Of a stretch of DNA of 64,000 nucleotides, positions 18,158-27,699 are shown piece by piece. The DNA comes from Candidatus Paralachnospira caecorum (GTDB lineage: Bacteria; Bacillota; Clostridia; Lachnospirales; Lachnospiraceae): assembly GCA_904379015.1 (NCBI GenBank), contig CAJFHG010000010.1, positions 21,564-85,563 on the forward strand, read 5' to 3'. The stretch's first letter is position 1; each line of letters starts with the position of its first letter. Made by a program: the position numbers and the translations under genes. The notes under the pieces are model-generated. The model saw nothing but the letters and a program-made list of their open reading frames with translations, did no database searches and was not told the DNA's origin.

Positions 18158-20047
18158 CTACCTTTCCTGTTCCCATGGCGTTCCGCTCCTGCCGGCATCT
18201 TCCTTCTCTTCCGCGGCATATTTCAGCTCCGTCACGAAACGGCTGGGCACGCTTTCCTTCCCATGATGGGTCCCCACCGAATAAATGTGGAGCTTCTCCT
18301 TCGCCCGCGTCATCGCCACGTAGAAAAGCCTGCGTTCCTCCTCCAGATCGGCAGAAAGACCGGCTTTCTCATGGGGCACGACTTTTTCATTGACATCGGG
18401 CAGAAACACCACGGCATACTCCAGCCCCTTGGCGCCGTGCATGGTAGATACCACCACTCCTTTTTTCCTTTTCCGGTCTGTCTCCTTCTGTTTCTTCATT
18501 TCCTCCCGGTAACGGTCCATATGGGCGAACCAGGCCGCAAAGGTCTGGTATTCCCCCGCGTCTGCCTGCAGTTCATCCAGAATATCAGACAGCTCCTTCT
18601 CCTCCATATGCCGCTCTTTGCAGTATGTCCGGAGGTATTCGTCGTATCCGATCTTCCGTCTGATATAGCGGACAGCCTGGAACGGCGGACTTTTATACAC
18701 GGCCCGCAGATCCTCCTGAAGCTCCCGGATCCGCTCCGCCATCCAGGGCTTCTCTTCATATATGGCTTCAATCTGATCCAGATCCGTATCTCCGCCGGAA
18801 AAGACGCTGCGGGAAATATACCGGCAGGGCTTGTTGATGATCCGCATCAGCACCTGTCTGGATTCGTCCCCCATGGCGGCCCGGATATAAGCCCGGATGT
18901 CTCCGCAGATCCAGTGGTCATACAGACTGGGCACCGCGTCCTTTGTCTGAAAGGGAATGCTGTATTCCATAAAGGTTCCCAGGATCTTTCTGGCGCCGGT
19001 ATTGGTCCTCACCAGAACAGCCATCTCCTCGTAGGCGTATCCTTCTCTGTGATAAGCTGTCACATGGGCCAGAATACGGTCATTTTCCTCCTTTGCCTCC
19101 GGAAATTTTCCAAGGATCACCGGCCCCGCTTCTTTTCCCGTACCGGAAATATCCTTTTTGAAACGGACCTGGTTGTGGGAGATGAGATTGCCTGCCGCCC
19201 GGATGATCTTCTCCGAGCATCTGTAATTGACCGCCAGAAGATACCGGGCCGCGCCGGGAAATTCCCGTTCAAATCCCAGCATCAGCTCCGGCCTGGCGCC
19301 CCGGAACCGGTAGATCGCCTGATCATCGTCCCCCACGGCAAACAGGTTGTTTTCCGGCAGGGCCAGCATTTTCAGGATCTCATACTGGATCCGGTTGATA
19401 TCCTGGAACTCGTCGCAGAGGATATACTGAAACCGCTGCTGCCACCTGGAGAGAATATCCTTTCTGGCGGTAAACAGCTCATGGCAGAGCAGCAGCATAT
19501 CGTCAAAATCAATGACCTGCTCCTTTCTGAGCCGCATCTCATATGCCTCGTAAAGCCGCCGGAACAGCTCCTCCGGGCAGCTTTTCGCATAATAATGGCC
19601 GATATCCAGCATATCATTCTTTACCGTGCTGATCTCGCTCAGAACGGATTCCAGAAATTCCATGCCCTCCTCCGCCATAGAGGGCTCCAGCCGGGAAAGC
19701 TCCTCGGAAAGCAGCCTCAGCCGTCCCTCCTCGCCGATGATCTGAGACGCGTCATAACGGTAGGCGTATTTCAGGATACCGAAATACACGGAATGAAACG
19801 TACCGAAGGAAACAGGCAGATGCCTGCCTCCCATCAGTGCCTCAAACCGTGTCTTCATCTCCATGGCGGCAGCTCTCGTAAAGGTGATGACCAGGATCCG
19901 TTCCGGAGCGGCGCCGTATTCCTCTATCAGTTTTTTGATTCTGTGGGTAATGACCAGAGTTTTTCCAGAACCGGGCCCCGCCAGTACAAGAGCGGGGCCG
20001 TCTTTATGGCTGACTGCCATAGTCTGATATTGATTCAGTTCAAACAC
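18158..20047 (-). CDS. UvrD/Rep-type ATP-dependent DNA helicase
   Basis: A 629-residue superfamily 1A helicase, shorter than PcrA (about 740). Motif I is [15 protein letters not shown], Ia is [13 protein letters not shown] is [18 protein letters not shown] is [14 protein letters not shown] is [14 protein letters not shown] and VI is [15 protein letters not shown]. It is a 3'-5' DNA translocase; whether it replaces PcrA or is an extra paralogue cannot be told here. The GTG start overlaps the end of gltX by 8 bp, suggesting coupling. Confidence 0.93.
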   Translation of the reverse strand: MFELNQYQTMAVSHKDGPALVLAGPGSGKTLVITHRIKKLIEEYGAAPERILVITFTRAAAMEMKTRFEALMGGRHLPVSFGTFHSVYFGILKYAYRYDASQIIGEEGRLRLLSEELSRLEPSMAEEGMEFLESVLSEISTVKNDMLDIGHYYAKSCPEELFRRLYEAYEMRLRKEQVIDFDDMLLLCHELFTARKDILSRWQQRFQYILCDEFQDINRIQYEILKMLALPENNLFAVGDDDQAIYRFRGARPELMLGFEREFPGAARYLLAVNYRCSEKIIRAAGNLISHNQVRFKKDISGTGKEAGPVILGKFPEAKEENDRILAHVTAYHREGYAYEEMAVLVRTNTGARKILGTFMEYSIPFQTKDAVPSLYDHWICGDIRAYIRAAMGDESRQVLMRIINKPCRYISRSVFSGGDTDLDQIEAIYEEKPWMAERIRELQEDLRAVYKSPPFQAVRYIRRKIGYDEYLRTYCKERHMEEKELSDILDELQADAGEYQTFAAWFAHMDRYREEMKKQKETDRKRKKGVVVSTMHGAKGLEYAVVFLPDVNEKVVPHEKAGLSADLEEERRLFYVAMTRAKEKLHIYSVGTHHGKESVPSRFVTELKYAAEEKEDAGRSGTPWEQER

Positions 20048-21491
20048 TTAATTTCTCAATGCCTTTCTTCACGCGGGCGATGGTCTCATCCTTTCCGATG
20101 ATCTCCATGATCTCCGTAGCGCCGGCGGGCGTCATCTGTTTGCCTGACACCGCCGTGCGGACCGGCCACAGCACATAGCCGTTCTTGCATCCTTTTTCCT
20201 TCGCGAAATTCTGAAGGAGCGCGTAGAGCGCGTCATTGCTGTAATCCTCCTGGGCCTCCAGAACCGGAAGAAGCTCCTTCAGGACCTCCAGAGAGCTCTC
20301 CTCGGTGGTCTTCATCTTTTTATGGGCATACATGGCCGTATCATAGTCCGGCAGCGCCTCAAAGAAATCAATCAGACCGGCGATATCCGGAAATACCTCG
20401 ATGCGGGTCTTGACCATGGCCGCGATCTTCTTCAGGTCCAGCGGCTTCCTGATCACTTCCCTGATATAAGGCTCCGCCATCTCATAGAACCGGTCAGAAT
20501 CCATAGCCTTCAGATACTCGCCATTCATCCAGCGCAGCTTCTGAATATCAAACACAGCGGGAGACTTGCTCATATGGTGATAATCAAAGGCCTGAACCAG
20601 CTCCTCCAGAGAAAAAATCTCCCGGTTGTCCTCCGGACACCAGCCGAGGAGCGCCACATAATTCACCACTGCCTCTGTGACAAAACCCTGGTCGATCAGA
20701 TCCTCAAAGGAAGAATGGCCGCTGCGCTTGCTCAGTTTTTTATGATTTTCGTCTGTGATCAGCGGACAGTGGACATAAACCGGTTCTTCCCATCCGAAAG
20801 CCTGATACAGTCTTGTGTATTTGGGAGAGGAGGAAAGGTATTCGTTTCCCCTCACCACATGCGTGATCCCCATCAGATGATCGTCCACCACGTTGGCGAA
20901 ATTATAAGTGGGATATCCGTCGGATTTGATCAGGATCATATCGTCCAGCTCCGCGTTGTCCACGGTGATATCCCCGTAAATCTCATCTGAAAATGTAGTG
21001 GTCCCGGTCGTCGGATTATTCTGCCGGATCACATACGGAACGCCGGAAGCCAGTTTTTCCTCCACTTCTTCTTTGGAAAGGCTGAGACAGTGCTTATCGT
21101 AAACCACGATCTCCTTTCCGGCCACCTCCTGCTTCAGAGAATCCAGCCGCTCCTTATCGCAGAAGCAGTAATAGGCTTCCCCTTTGTCGATCAGCTCCTT
21201 CGCGTACTTCAGGTAAATGCCCTGTGCCTGCCGTTCGCTCTGGACATAAGGGCCGCATCCGCCGTCCTTATCCGGCCCTTCATCATGGACCAGTCCCGTT
21301 TTTTCCAGCGTCCTGTATATGATCTCCAGCGCGCCGTCCACAAAACGCTCCTGGTCCGTATCCTCGATGCGCAGAAGGAAATCCCCGCCCTCATGCTTCG
21401 CGATCAGATACGCGTACAGCGCCGTTCTCAGATTTCCCACATGCATCCTGCCCGTGGGACTGGGCGCAAATCTTGTCCTTACCTTTTTCAT
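20040..21491 (-). CDS. gltX: Glutamyl-tRNA synthetase
   Basis: A 483-residue class I synthetase. The HIGH signature is [19 protein letters not shown] and the KMSKS equivalent is KLSKR in [19 protein letters not shown]. The C-terminal anticodon-binding domain follows to KGIEKLSV. It charges tRNA-Glu, and in many bacteria also tRNA-Gln when glnS is absent; here a separate glnS is present at 45.8-47.5 kb, so it is expected to be discriminating. The gene starts 21 bp after the sirtuin-like gene and is co-directional. Confidence 0.97.
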   Translation of the reverse strand: MKKVRTRFAPSPTGRMHVGNLRTALYAYLIAKHEGGDFLLRIEDTDQERFVDGALEIIYRTLEKTGLVHDEGPDKDGGCGPYVQSERQAQGIYLKYAKELIDKGEAYYCFCDKERLDSLKQEVAGKEIVVYDKHCLSLSKEEVEEKLASGVPYVIRQNNPTTGTTTFSDEIYGDITVDNAELDDMILIKSDGYPTYNFANVVDDHLMGITHVVRGNEYLSSSPKYTRLYQAFGWEEPVYVHCPLITDENHKKLSKRSGHSSFEDLIDQGFVTEAVVNYVALLGWCPEDNREIFSLEELVQAFDYHHMSKSPAVFDIQKLRWMNGEYLKAMDSDRFYEMAEPYIREVIRKPLDLKKIAAMVKTRIEVFPDIAGLIDFFEALPDYDTAMYAHKKMKTTEESSLEVLKELLPVLEAQEDYSNDALYALLQNFAKEKGCKNGYVLWPVRTAVSGKQMTPAGATEIMEIIGKDETIARVKKGIEKLSV

Positions 21492-21512
21492 CTCAAGTCT
21501 GTCCTTCCTCTG

Positions 21513-22313
21513 TCAATTTTTTTCTGCATTGATTGCATCCGCACTGTCCTGCTCCGCCGCCGTGTCCCTCTCAATTTCATCGACAATCTTGGGCAGCACG
21601 TCCGATGCCTTCTCATAAATCACCATATTGGCTTCCCGGTCAGTGGGATGCGTCTCATTGGTGATCAGCACCAGCCGCTCTCCCTCGTAATAATTCCGGA
21701 ACCGCTTGGTCAGATAAGCGTCCAGATGCGTGCCGATCACCAGCAGCATATCCGCTTTCTCTGTCTCATCGGCCACCTTGCTGATCAGACCATTGTCCAG
21801 CCGCTCGCCCGCCAGCAGGATGCCCGGGCGGATGGCCCCCTGACACTCATCGCAGTGCGGAATCCCGTGAGACTCCAGAATATACTGGGGTGAGAATTCC
21901 TTTCCGCACTGGATACAGTGATTGTTATAAATATTACCGTGAAGCTCGATCACATTCTTCACGCCGGCGCGCTGATGAAAACTGGATATGGTACGCGTCG
22001 CCACGATCAGAGAACCGCCCGCCTTCTCCTTCAGCTTTTCAAGCTTTGCCAGCGCGTAATGAGCGGCATTGGGCTCTCCGCCCAGCTTCAGCACCTCATT
22101 TTTATAGAAGCTGTAGAACGCGCCCGGTCTGCTGCTATAATATGCTGTGCTTAAAAATTCTTCCGGCGAAACTCCGTATTTTGTCTCGATCTGATAAGCA
22201 TAAGGCTCGTCACGAAAATAAGGAATCCCCGATTCACGGACCAGTCCCATACCGCTGAACACCATGATCTTCTGACTTTCCTCAATCATCTGCTTTAAGA
22301 TTTTAAATGCCAT
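21513..22313 (-). CDS. Divergent Sir2-like protein, possibly catalytically altered
   Basis: A 266-residue protein with the overall sirtuin plan. Retained features are SGIPYFRDE after the first loop, the catalytic-type His125 in ELHGN, four zinc cysteines (133, 136, 154, 157) and the RPGILLAGE strand. Altered features are GMGLV at 21-25 where GAGIS is usual, TRTISSFH at 106-113 where TQNIDNLH is usual, and GTHLDAYL instead of a GTS motif. Gln, Asn and Asp of the NAD-binding TQNxD motif are therefore all replaced (Arg107, Thr108, Ser110). The normal deacylase reaction is doubtful; NAD binding or another reaction is possible. A GGTGGTAAGGG Shine-Dalgarno region precedes the ATG. Confidence 0.8.
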   Translation of the reverse strand: MAFKILKQMIEESQKIMVFSGMGLVRESGIPYFRDEPYAYQIETKYGVSPEEFLSTAYYSSRPGAFYSFYKNEVLKLGGEPNAAHYALAKLEKLKEKAGGSLIVATRTISSFHQRAGVKNVIELHGNIYNNHCIQCGKEFSPQYILESHGIPHCDECQGAIRPGILLAGERLDNGLISKVADETEKADMLLVIGTHLDAYLTKRFRNYYEGERLVLITNETHPTDREANMVIYEKASDVLPKIVDEIERDTAAEQDSADAINAEKN

Positions 22314-22553
22314 ATTCCCTTACCACCTCTTCATTTCCCCGTAATAATTACCTTTCCCACCGTTTCCCCTTTTCATTAAAATCATTATATACGATTTTTT
22401 TTTATTAATAAAGTCCTTTTTCCATTATACGGAAAATAGGTAAGATTCTCATGACAATGCACAGAAGGAAACTGTTTTCCCCGTATATTCTGGCAGATTC
22501 CTGCAAAAACTATCCCCAGATAATGAACGGAAGACCGGAAAAGGAGAAAACAG

Positions 22554-23990
22554 ATGAAACCAACCAGGACAAGCCGCGCTCTCTCCTCCCATATCGGAGA
22601 CAACATCCAGCTGTTTCATGAGCTTTTAAATGTAGATAAAAATTTTGACATTGTCTACCGCACTATGAAGATTGGCGGCAGACAGGCCTGCTTTTACTTT
22701 GTGGATGGATTTGCCAAGGACGCGGTCCTGCAGCGGATCATCCAGTATATGTGCGATATATCCGAAGATGATTTTCCGAAAGAAGCCCACGAGTTTTCCA
22801 AAAAGTATCTGCCCTACGGAGAAATCGGGATCCTGAGGGACACAGACGCCATCGTCACGCAGCTTCTTATGGGAATCACCGGTCTGTTCATCGACGGGTA
22901 CGACGCCTGTCTGACCATAGACTGCCGGACGTATCCGGCCAGAAGTGTATCGGAACCCGGCAAGGAAAAAGTACTCCGGGGCTCCAGAGACGGCTTTGTG
23001 GAGACCCTGATCTTCAACACGGCCATGATCCGGCGCCGGATCCGGGATCCGAAGCTGACCATTGAGATCACCCAGGCCGGCAAAAGCTCCCGCACAGACA
23101 TCGCCATCTGCTATATGGACGGCCGGATCGACACCGATCTCCTGGACAGGATCAGGAAGCGGATCGAAAATATCCGGGTAGACGCCCTGACCATGAATCA
23201 GGAGAGCCTGGCCGAGTGCATTTATCCCTATAAATGGTACAACCCTTTTCCAAAATTCAAATATTCTGAGCGGCCTGATACTGCCGCCGCCCATCTGCTG
23301 GAGGGAAATATCGTGATCCTGGTGGATACCTCTCCCGCCGCCATGATCCTTCCCTCCTCTGTCTTCGACATCATTGAAGAGGCGGACGATTATTATTTTC
23401 CGCCCCTGACAGGAACCTATCTGCGGCTGTCCCGCATGATCATCAGCATTCTGGGCGTCATCCTGACACCGCTGTGGCTTTTGTTCATGCAGAATCCGGA
23501 ATGGATCCCGGCCAGCTTCCAGTTTATCGAGATCAAGGACGCCGTCAACATTCCTCTCATCTGGCAGCTCCTGATCCTGGAATTCGCCATTGACGGCCTG
23601 CGCCTGGCCTCCCTCAATACCCCCAGCATGCTGACGACACCCCTCAGCGTCATCGCCGGCCTGGTGGTCGGGGAATTCGCCGCCAACTCCGGATGGTTCA
23701 ACTCCGAAACCATGCTGTATATGGCCTTTGTCGCGCTCTCCAACTATACCCAGTCCAGCTTTGAACTGGGATACGCTCTGAAATTCATGCGTCTGATCCT
23801 GCTGATCCTCACATCTCTGTTCAATCTGTGGGGATTTATCGCCGGCTCTGTGATTTCCCTCCTGGCAATCATCACCAACAGGACCATTGCCGGAAAAAGC
23901 TATATCTATCCCCTGCTTCCCTTCAGTCTGAAGGAGATCAAGCGGAGATTCCTGCGCGCCCGCCTGACACCGGGAGAAAAGGATTCCTGA
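22554..23990 (+). CDS. Spore germination protein of the GerA/SpoVAF family
   Basis: A 478-residue membrane protein with a large hydrophilic N-terminal half and about five C-terminal hydrophobic segments, the plan of GerAA and SpoVAF. Diagnostic stretches are GLFIDGYDACLTIDCR, EPGKEKVLRGSRDGFVETL with the NTAMIRRRI that follows, and VILVDTSPAAMILPSS. The sequence fits SpoVAF-like members best. It stands alone, without GerB/GerC partners or spoVA genes. The Shine-Dalgarno is AAAGGAG. I looked for a sigma-G promoter upstream and found no convincing one. Confidence 0.85.
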   Translation: MKPTRTSRALSSHIGDNIQLFHELLNVDKNFDIVYRTMKIGGRQACFYFVDGFAKDAVLQRIIQYMCDISEDDFPKEAHEFSKKYLPYGEIGILRDTDAIVTQLLMGITGLFIDGYDACLTIDCRTYPARSVSEPGKEKVLRGSRDGFVETLIFNTAMIRRRIRDPKLTIEITQAGKSSRTDIAICYMDGRIDTDLLDRIRKRIENIRVDALTMNQESLAECIYPYKWYNPFPKFKYSERPDTAAAHLLEGNIVILVDTSPAAMILPSSVFDIIEEADDYYFPPLTGTYLRLSRMIISILGVILTPLWLLFMQNPEWIPASFQFIEIKDAVNIPLIWQLLILEFAIDGLRLASLNTPSMLTTPLSVIAGLVVGEFAANSGWFNSETMLYMAFVALSNYTQSSFELGYALKFMRLILLILTSLFNLWGFIAGSVISLLAIITNRTIAGKSYIYPLLPFSLKEIKRRFLRARLTPGEKDS

Positions 23991-24003
23991 CCGCGCAGGC
24001 ACG

Positions 24004-24069
24004 GCGGTTCTTAACCGCTTCGGCCGGCGCTAAACGCGTGCAGCCGGCACGCAGCGCCCCTCCGGGCGC
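24004..24069. repeat. Three consecutive perfect hairpins
   Basis: GCGGTT/AACCGC (24004-24018), GCGTGC/GCACGC (24036-24052) and GCGCCC/GGGCGC (24054-24069) each form a 6-bp stem with a 3-5 nt loop. They fill the G+C-rich gap between the convergent SpoVAF-like and araD genes. There is no T run after any of them. Confidence 0.6.
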
Positions 24070-24070
24070 A

Positions 24071-24110
24071 CCACAAAAGAGGAGCCCACCAAAGCGGTGC
24101 AGGCTCCTCT
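24071..24110 (-). terminator. Intrinsic terminator of araD
   Basis: AGAGGAGCC (24078-24086) pairs with GGCTCCTCT (24102-24110), with an inner CACC/GGTG stem. On the minus strand TTTTGTGG follows. Confidence 0.8.
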
Positions 24111-24133
24111 CGTTACATGTTCAGGATTCTTTT

Positions 24134-24823
24134 TTATTTCTGCCCGTAATAAGCATTGGCCCCGTGCTTTCTGAAATAATGCTTGTCCTGCACATACTGT
24201 ACGGCAGGCTTCACATCCGGCCTCAGCATCTCAGTACGGGTTGCCATCTTTGCGACCTCTTCCAGAACAACCGCGTTGTGCACTGCTTCCGCGGCATTCT
24301 TTCCCCAGGTGAAGGGGCCGTGGCTGGTGCAGAGAACACCGGGTACCGCCAGCGGGTCTTTTCCCTCAAAGGCTTCGATGATCACCTTTCCTGTGTTTTT
24401 CTCGTAAGCAGTCTCAACCTCTTCTTTTGTCAGAACCCTCGCGCAGGGAATCTCACCGTAAAAATAATCTGCATGGGTCGTGCCGTAGCAGGGAATGGAA
24501 CGGCCGGCCTGCGCCCAGGAAGTCGCCCAGGAGGAATGGGTATGGACAACACCGCCCACTCCGGGGAATGCCTTGTAAAGCTCCACATGGGTCGGGGTAT
24601 CGGATGAAGGGCGGAGTCTGCCTTCCACCACATTGCCATCCAGGTCCACGACTACCATGTCCTCGGGCTTCATCGTCGCGTAATCAACGCCGCTGGGCTT
24701 GATCACGACCAGTCCGCTCTCTCTGTCGATCGCGCTGACATTACCCCATGTGTACACAATCAGCCCATGCTCCGGAAGCTCCATATTCGCACGGTACACT
24801 TCTTCTTTCAGCTGTTCTAACAT
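24134..24823 (-). CDS. araD: L-ribulose-5-phosphate 4-epimerase
   Basis: A 229-residue class II aldolase-fold enzyme that converts L-ribulose-5-phosphate to D-xylulose-5-phosphate. Family signatures are [34 protein letters not shown], the zinc motif [14 protein letters not shown] and [10 protein letters not shown], and TSHGPFTWG. Length matches E. coli AraD. I start at 24823, after GGGGAG, rather than 12 residues upstream. Other pentose genes are absent here. Related enzymes (UlaF, SgbE) use the same reaction for ascorbate or xylulose pathways, so the pathway is not certain. Confidence 0.93.
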   Translation of the reverse strand: MLEQLKEEVYRANMELPEHGLIVYTWGNVSAIDRESGLVVIKPSGVDYATMKPEDMVVVDLDGNVVEGRLRPSSDTPTHVELYKAFPGVGGVVHTHSSWATSWAQAGRSIPCYGTTHADYFYGEIPCARVLTKEEVETAYEKNTGKVIIEAFEGKDPLAVPGVLCTSHGPFTWGKNAAEAVHNAVVLEEVAKMATRTEMLRPDVKPAVQYVQDKHYFRKHGANAYYGQK

Positions 24824-24864
24824 AATACTTGATCTCCCCTTTTTCTTGTTTTTGCACAAAACCG

Positions 24865-25167
24865 TCAGATCTCATAGTCGCAGCAGGTGCGATCCGTCAG
24901 ATAAGGCTTCACGCAGGCCCCCACAGCCTCCACATGACCAGGATTCACCTGATAGGCAGCCAGTGCCTCCGCTGACTCGAAGGTGCTGTCGAGCACCAGA
25001 TCCACCGAACTGGTGGGAAGGGGCGGAGCGATCACCTTCACCTCGATCACACCTTCCGCCTTTTCCTTCACCGCCAGCAGACGCTTTTCAAAATCCGCGG
25101 CCACAGCCGCTTTCTGCTCCTCTGAAATTTCCGGTTTGAATTTCCAGCTTACCAAATGCTTTACCAT
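24865..25167 (-). CDS. Dabb family (stress-responsive alpha/beta-barrel) protein
   Basis: A 100-residue protein with the dimeric alpha/beta-barrel signature: [19 protein letters not shown] at the N-terminus and [19 protein letters not shown] near the end, with a conserved His3 and the P-HxxA helix. Family members range from stress proteins to cyclases and monooxygenase-like enzymes; no activity can be assigned. It sits between nfnB-like and araD on the same strand with short gaps. Confidence 0.88.
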   Translation of the reverse strand: MVKHLVSWKFKPEISEEQKAAVAADFEKRLLAVKEKAEGVIEVKVIAPPLPTSSVDLVLDSTFESAEALAAYQVNPGHVEAVGACVKPYLTDRTCCDYEI

Positions 25168-25187
25168 GAAATGTCTCCTTTGTCTCT

Positions 25188-26570
25188 TTATTTTGACAGG
25201 AATTCATGAATGCCCTTCGCGCCCGCGCGTCCGGCCTCCATGGCAAGGATTACGGTAGCCGCGCCGGTCACGGCGTCGCCGCCGGCATATACGCCCTCTT
25301 TGCTGGTCTTTCCTGTCTCTGCCTCCGCCACGATGCATTTTCTCTTATTTGTCTCAAGACCCTCTGTCGTGGAGGAAATCAGCGGATTCGGAGAAGTTCC
25401 GAGGGACATGATCACGGCGTCGCACTCGATCTCAAATTCAGATCCCTCAATGGGTACAGGTCTCCTTCTTCCGGAAGCGTCGGGTTCTCCCAGCTCCATG
25501 CGGATGCAGCGGACTCCCTTCACCCAGCCGTTTTCATCCGTCAGGATCTCCACCGGATTGGTGAGCAGGTCAAAGATCACGCCCTCTTCCTTCGCGTGAT
25601 GGACTTCTTCCGCTCTCGCGGGAAGCTCTGCCTCGCTTCTTCTGTATACGATATGGCTCTCCGCGCCGAGACGGAGCGCTGTTCTGGCAGCATCCATGGC
25701 TACGTTGCCGCCGCCCACGATGACAGCCTTTTTGCTGACAGGCATGGGAGTCGCATAATCTTCCAGTCTCGCCTTCATCAGGTTGCTTCTGGTCAGATAT
25801 TCATTGGCGGAGAAAACCCCGTTGGCATTCTCGCCGGGAATATGCATAAACATGGGAAGTCCCGCGCCGGATCCGATGAATACGGCGTCAAAGTCCTCCT
25901 CGCCCAGCAGCTCATCAATGGTGATGGACTTGCCGATGATCACGTCTGTCTCGATCTTCACGCCGAGGGATTTGACATTCTCCACCTCAGGCTTTACAAC
26001 CGCGTCTTTGGGAAGACGGAATTCAGGAATGCCGTATGTAAGCACGCCGCCTGCTTCATGAAGGGCCTCGAAAATGGTCACGTCATATCCCCATTTTGCC
26101 AGGTCGCCCGCGCAGGAAAGTCCTGCGGGACCGGAACCGATGACAGCGACCTTCTTTCCGTTCATCGTCTCTGCCTTTTTCGGTTTGATTCCGTTCTCTC
26201 TTGCCCAGTCAGCCACAAAACGCTCCAGTTTTCCGATGGAAACAGGATCTCCCTTCTTTCCGCGGACACATTTGCCTTCGCACTGGCTCTCCTGAGGGCA
26301 TACACGCCCGCACACAGCCGGAAGCGAGGAAGAGGCGGTCAGGATCTCATAAGCCGCGGCAAAATCTTCCTCCACGATTTTTTTGATAAATCCGGGAATG
26401 TCGATCGATACGGGACATCCCTGGGAACACATGGGCTTTTTGCACTGCAGGCAGCGCTTTGCTTCCTCTACTGCCTCTTCCTTATTGTAGCCCAGACATA
26501 CCTCTTCAAAATTTGTCGCTCTCACCTTGGGAGCCTGCTCCCTGACGGGTACTCTCTTTAATCCTTCCAT
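25188..26570 (-). CDS. NADPH-binding flavoprotein, NfnB / small glutamate synthase-type subunit
   Basis: A 460-residue iron-sulfur flavoprotein. The N-terminus holds the two [4Fe-4S] Cys clusters (CLQCKKPMCSQGCP and CGRVCPQESQCEGKC). Then follow an FAD GxGxxG region (AVIGSGPAGLSCAGDLAKWG) and an NAD(P)H GxGxxA region (AVIVGGGNVAMDAARTALRL). The same fold serves as the small subunit of glutamate synthase and as NfnB of the electron-bifurcating NADH-dependent ferredoxin:NADP oxidoreductase. The adjacent NfnA-like gene, overlapping by one base, makes NfnB the better call. No gltB large subunit is present. Confidence 0.9.
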   Translation of the reverse strand: MEGLKRVPVREQAPKVRATNFEEVCLGYNKEEAVEEAKRCLQCKKPMCSQGCPVSIDIPGFIKKIVEEDFAAAYEILTASSSLPAVCGRVCPQESQCEGKCVRGKKGDPVSIGKLERFVADWARENGIKPKKAETMNGKKVAVIGSGPAGLSCAGDLAKWGYDVTIFEALHEAGGVLTYGIPEFRLPKDAVVKPEVENVKSLGVKIETDVIIGKSITIDELLGEEDFDAVFIGSGAGLPMFMHIPGENANGVFSANEYLTRSNLMKARLEDYATPMPVSKKAVIVGGGNVAMDAARTALRLGAESHIVYRRSEAELPARAEEVHHAKEEGVIFDLLTNPVEILTDENGWVKGVRCIRMELGEPDASGRRRPVPIEGSEFEIECDAVIMSLGTSPNPLISSTTEGLETNKRKCIVAEAETGKTSKEGVYAGGDAVTGAATVILAMEAGRAGAKGIHEFLSK

Positions 26571-27457
26571 TATTTGTCACCTCCACAGAATCCGCAGCCG
26601 CCATGATGGGTCTTGCCTTCCTTATATCTCAACAAAGCTCTGCCCTCTTCCGTCTTATACATAGCCTGGCGCTTCATCGCTTCGTCAAAATTGATCTTGT
26701 GGCCGTCAAACTCAGGGCCGTCCACACAGGCAAATTTCACTTCGTCCCCTACGGTCAGACGGCAGGCACCGCACATACCCGTGCCGTCCACCATGATCGG
26801 ATTCATGCTGACGATGGTGGGGATTCCCAGCTTCTTGGTGGTCAGACAGCAGAATTTCATCATGATCATGGGGCCGATGGAAACACATACGTCATAGTGT
26901 TTTCCTTCCGCAGCCAGATCTTCGATCACCTTCGTGACCATGCCGTTTCTGCCGTAGCTTCCGTCATCGGTGGTGATATAAAGATTTCCCGCCACTTTCT
27001 TCATCATATCTTCCATGATGATCAGGCTCTTTGTCTTGGCGCCTACGATCACGTCCGCGTCGACGCCGTGCTCATGAAGCCATTTCACCTGGGGATAGAC
27101 AGGGGCTGTACCGACGCCGCCGGCCACAAACAGGATCTTTTTCTTCTTTACTTCTTCCAGATCGCCGGTGATCAGCTCAGACGGACGTCCCAGAGGACCC
27201 ACAAAGTCCAGAATGCTGTCCCCAGCCTTCATATCAGCCAGCTGATAAGTCGAGGCTCCGATCGGCTGGAAAACGATCGTAACGGTTCCCTTTTCTCTGT
27301 CATAGTCCGCGATGGTCAGAGGAATTCTTTCACCCTTCTCATCTAATCTGACAATAATGAACTGTCCGGGCAGGCAAGACTTTGCCACACGTTTTGCTTC
27401 CACATCCATAAGAATAATATTCTCTGCCAGATGCTCCGCTTTCAGAATCTTGAACAT
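26570..27457 (-). CDS. FAD/NAD-binding oxidoreductase subunit, NfnA-like
   Basis: A 295-residue ferredoxin-reductase-type protein. FAD binding is indicated by PLTIADYDREKGTVTIVFQ, the NAD-binding fold by ILFVAGGVGTAPVYPQ and a DGSYGRNG stretch, and a C-terminal [2Fe-2S] cluster by DGTGMCGACRLTVG, with two further Cys nearby. With NfnB it would couple NADH and reduced ferredoxin to NADP reduction in anaerobes, in the cytoplasm. The same family includes the dihydroorotate dehydrogenase electron-transfer subunit, but the NfnB neighbour decides the call. Confidence 0.9.
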   Translation of the reverse strand: MFKILKAEHLAENIILMDVEAKRVAKSCLPGQFIIVRLDEKGERIPLTIADYDREKGTVTIVFQPIGASTYQLADMKAGDSILDFVGPLGRPSELITGDLEEVKKKKILFVAGGVGTAPVYPQVKWLHEHGVDADVIVGAKTKSLIIMEDMMKKVAGNLYITTDDGSYGRNGMVTKVIEDLAAEGKHYDVCVSIGPMIMMKFCCLTTKKLGIPTIVSMNPIMVDGTGMCGACRLTVGDEVKFACVDGPEFDGHKINFDEAMKRQAMYKTEEGRALLRYKEGKTHHGGCGFCGGDK

Positions 27458-27619
27458 TTCCTTTCCTCCTTAACTTTCCTCCCGCATGCGCCGCGTTCTG
27501 CGCATGCTATCGTCCTTATTTTAACACTCTGCCTGGGGCATTTCAACTGTAAATTCGGGGAAATCTTCCAAAAAGAGCCTTCAGTGCTTTATTTCGTTGC
27601 GCTTTAAAGCAAAAAAGCG

Positions 27620-27648
27620 TTGACAGCCTTCATCTTCTGTCCTAAAAT
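27620..27648 (+). promoter_or_regulatory. Promoter of aroF
   Basis: Consensus TTGACA (27620-27625) and TAAAAT (27643-27648) with a 17-bp spacer. The leader is about 45 nt, too short for a T-box or an attenuator. Confidence 0.85.
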
Positions 27649-27699
27649 TACCCTTGAATCAAGGATAACCGCATCTGTTTAAGAAAGGACAAAAGAATC

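Noticed and set aside
18134..20101. Plus-strand frame of 655 codons opposite the UvrD-like helicase
   Set aside because: The helicase has all its motifs on the minus strand; the opposite frame is a codon-bias shadow.
22314..22553. Sigma-G promoter of the SpoVAF-like gene
   Set aside because: CATTATA-like sequences exist, but no -35 at the right spacing was found.
22385..22606. Minus-strand 73-residue frame before the SpoVAF-like gene
   Set aside because: It has no Shine-Dalgarno, overlaps the start of a real gene and lies in a promoter region.
27458..27699. T-box or attenuator before aroF
   Set aside because: The consensus promoter leaves a leader of only about 45 nt, too short.
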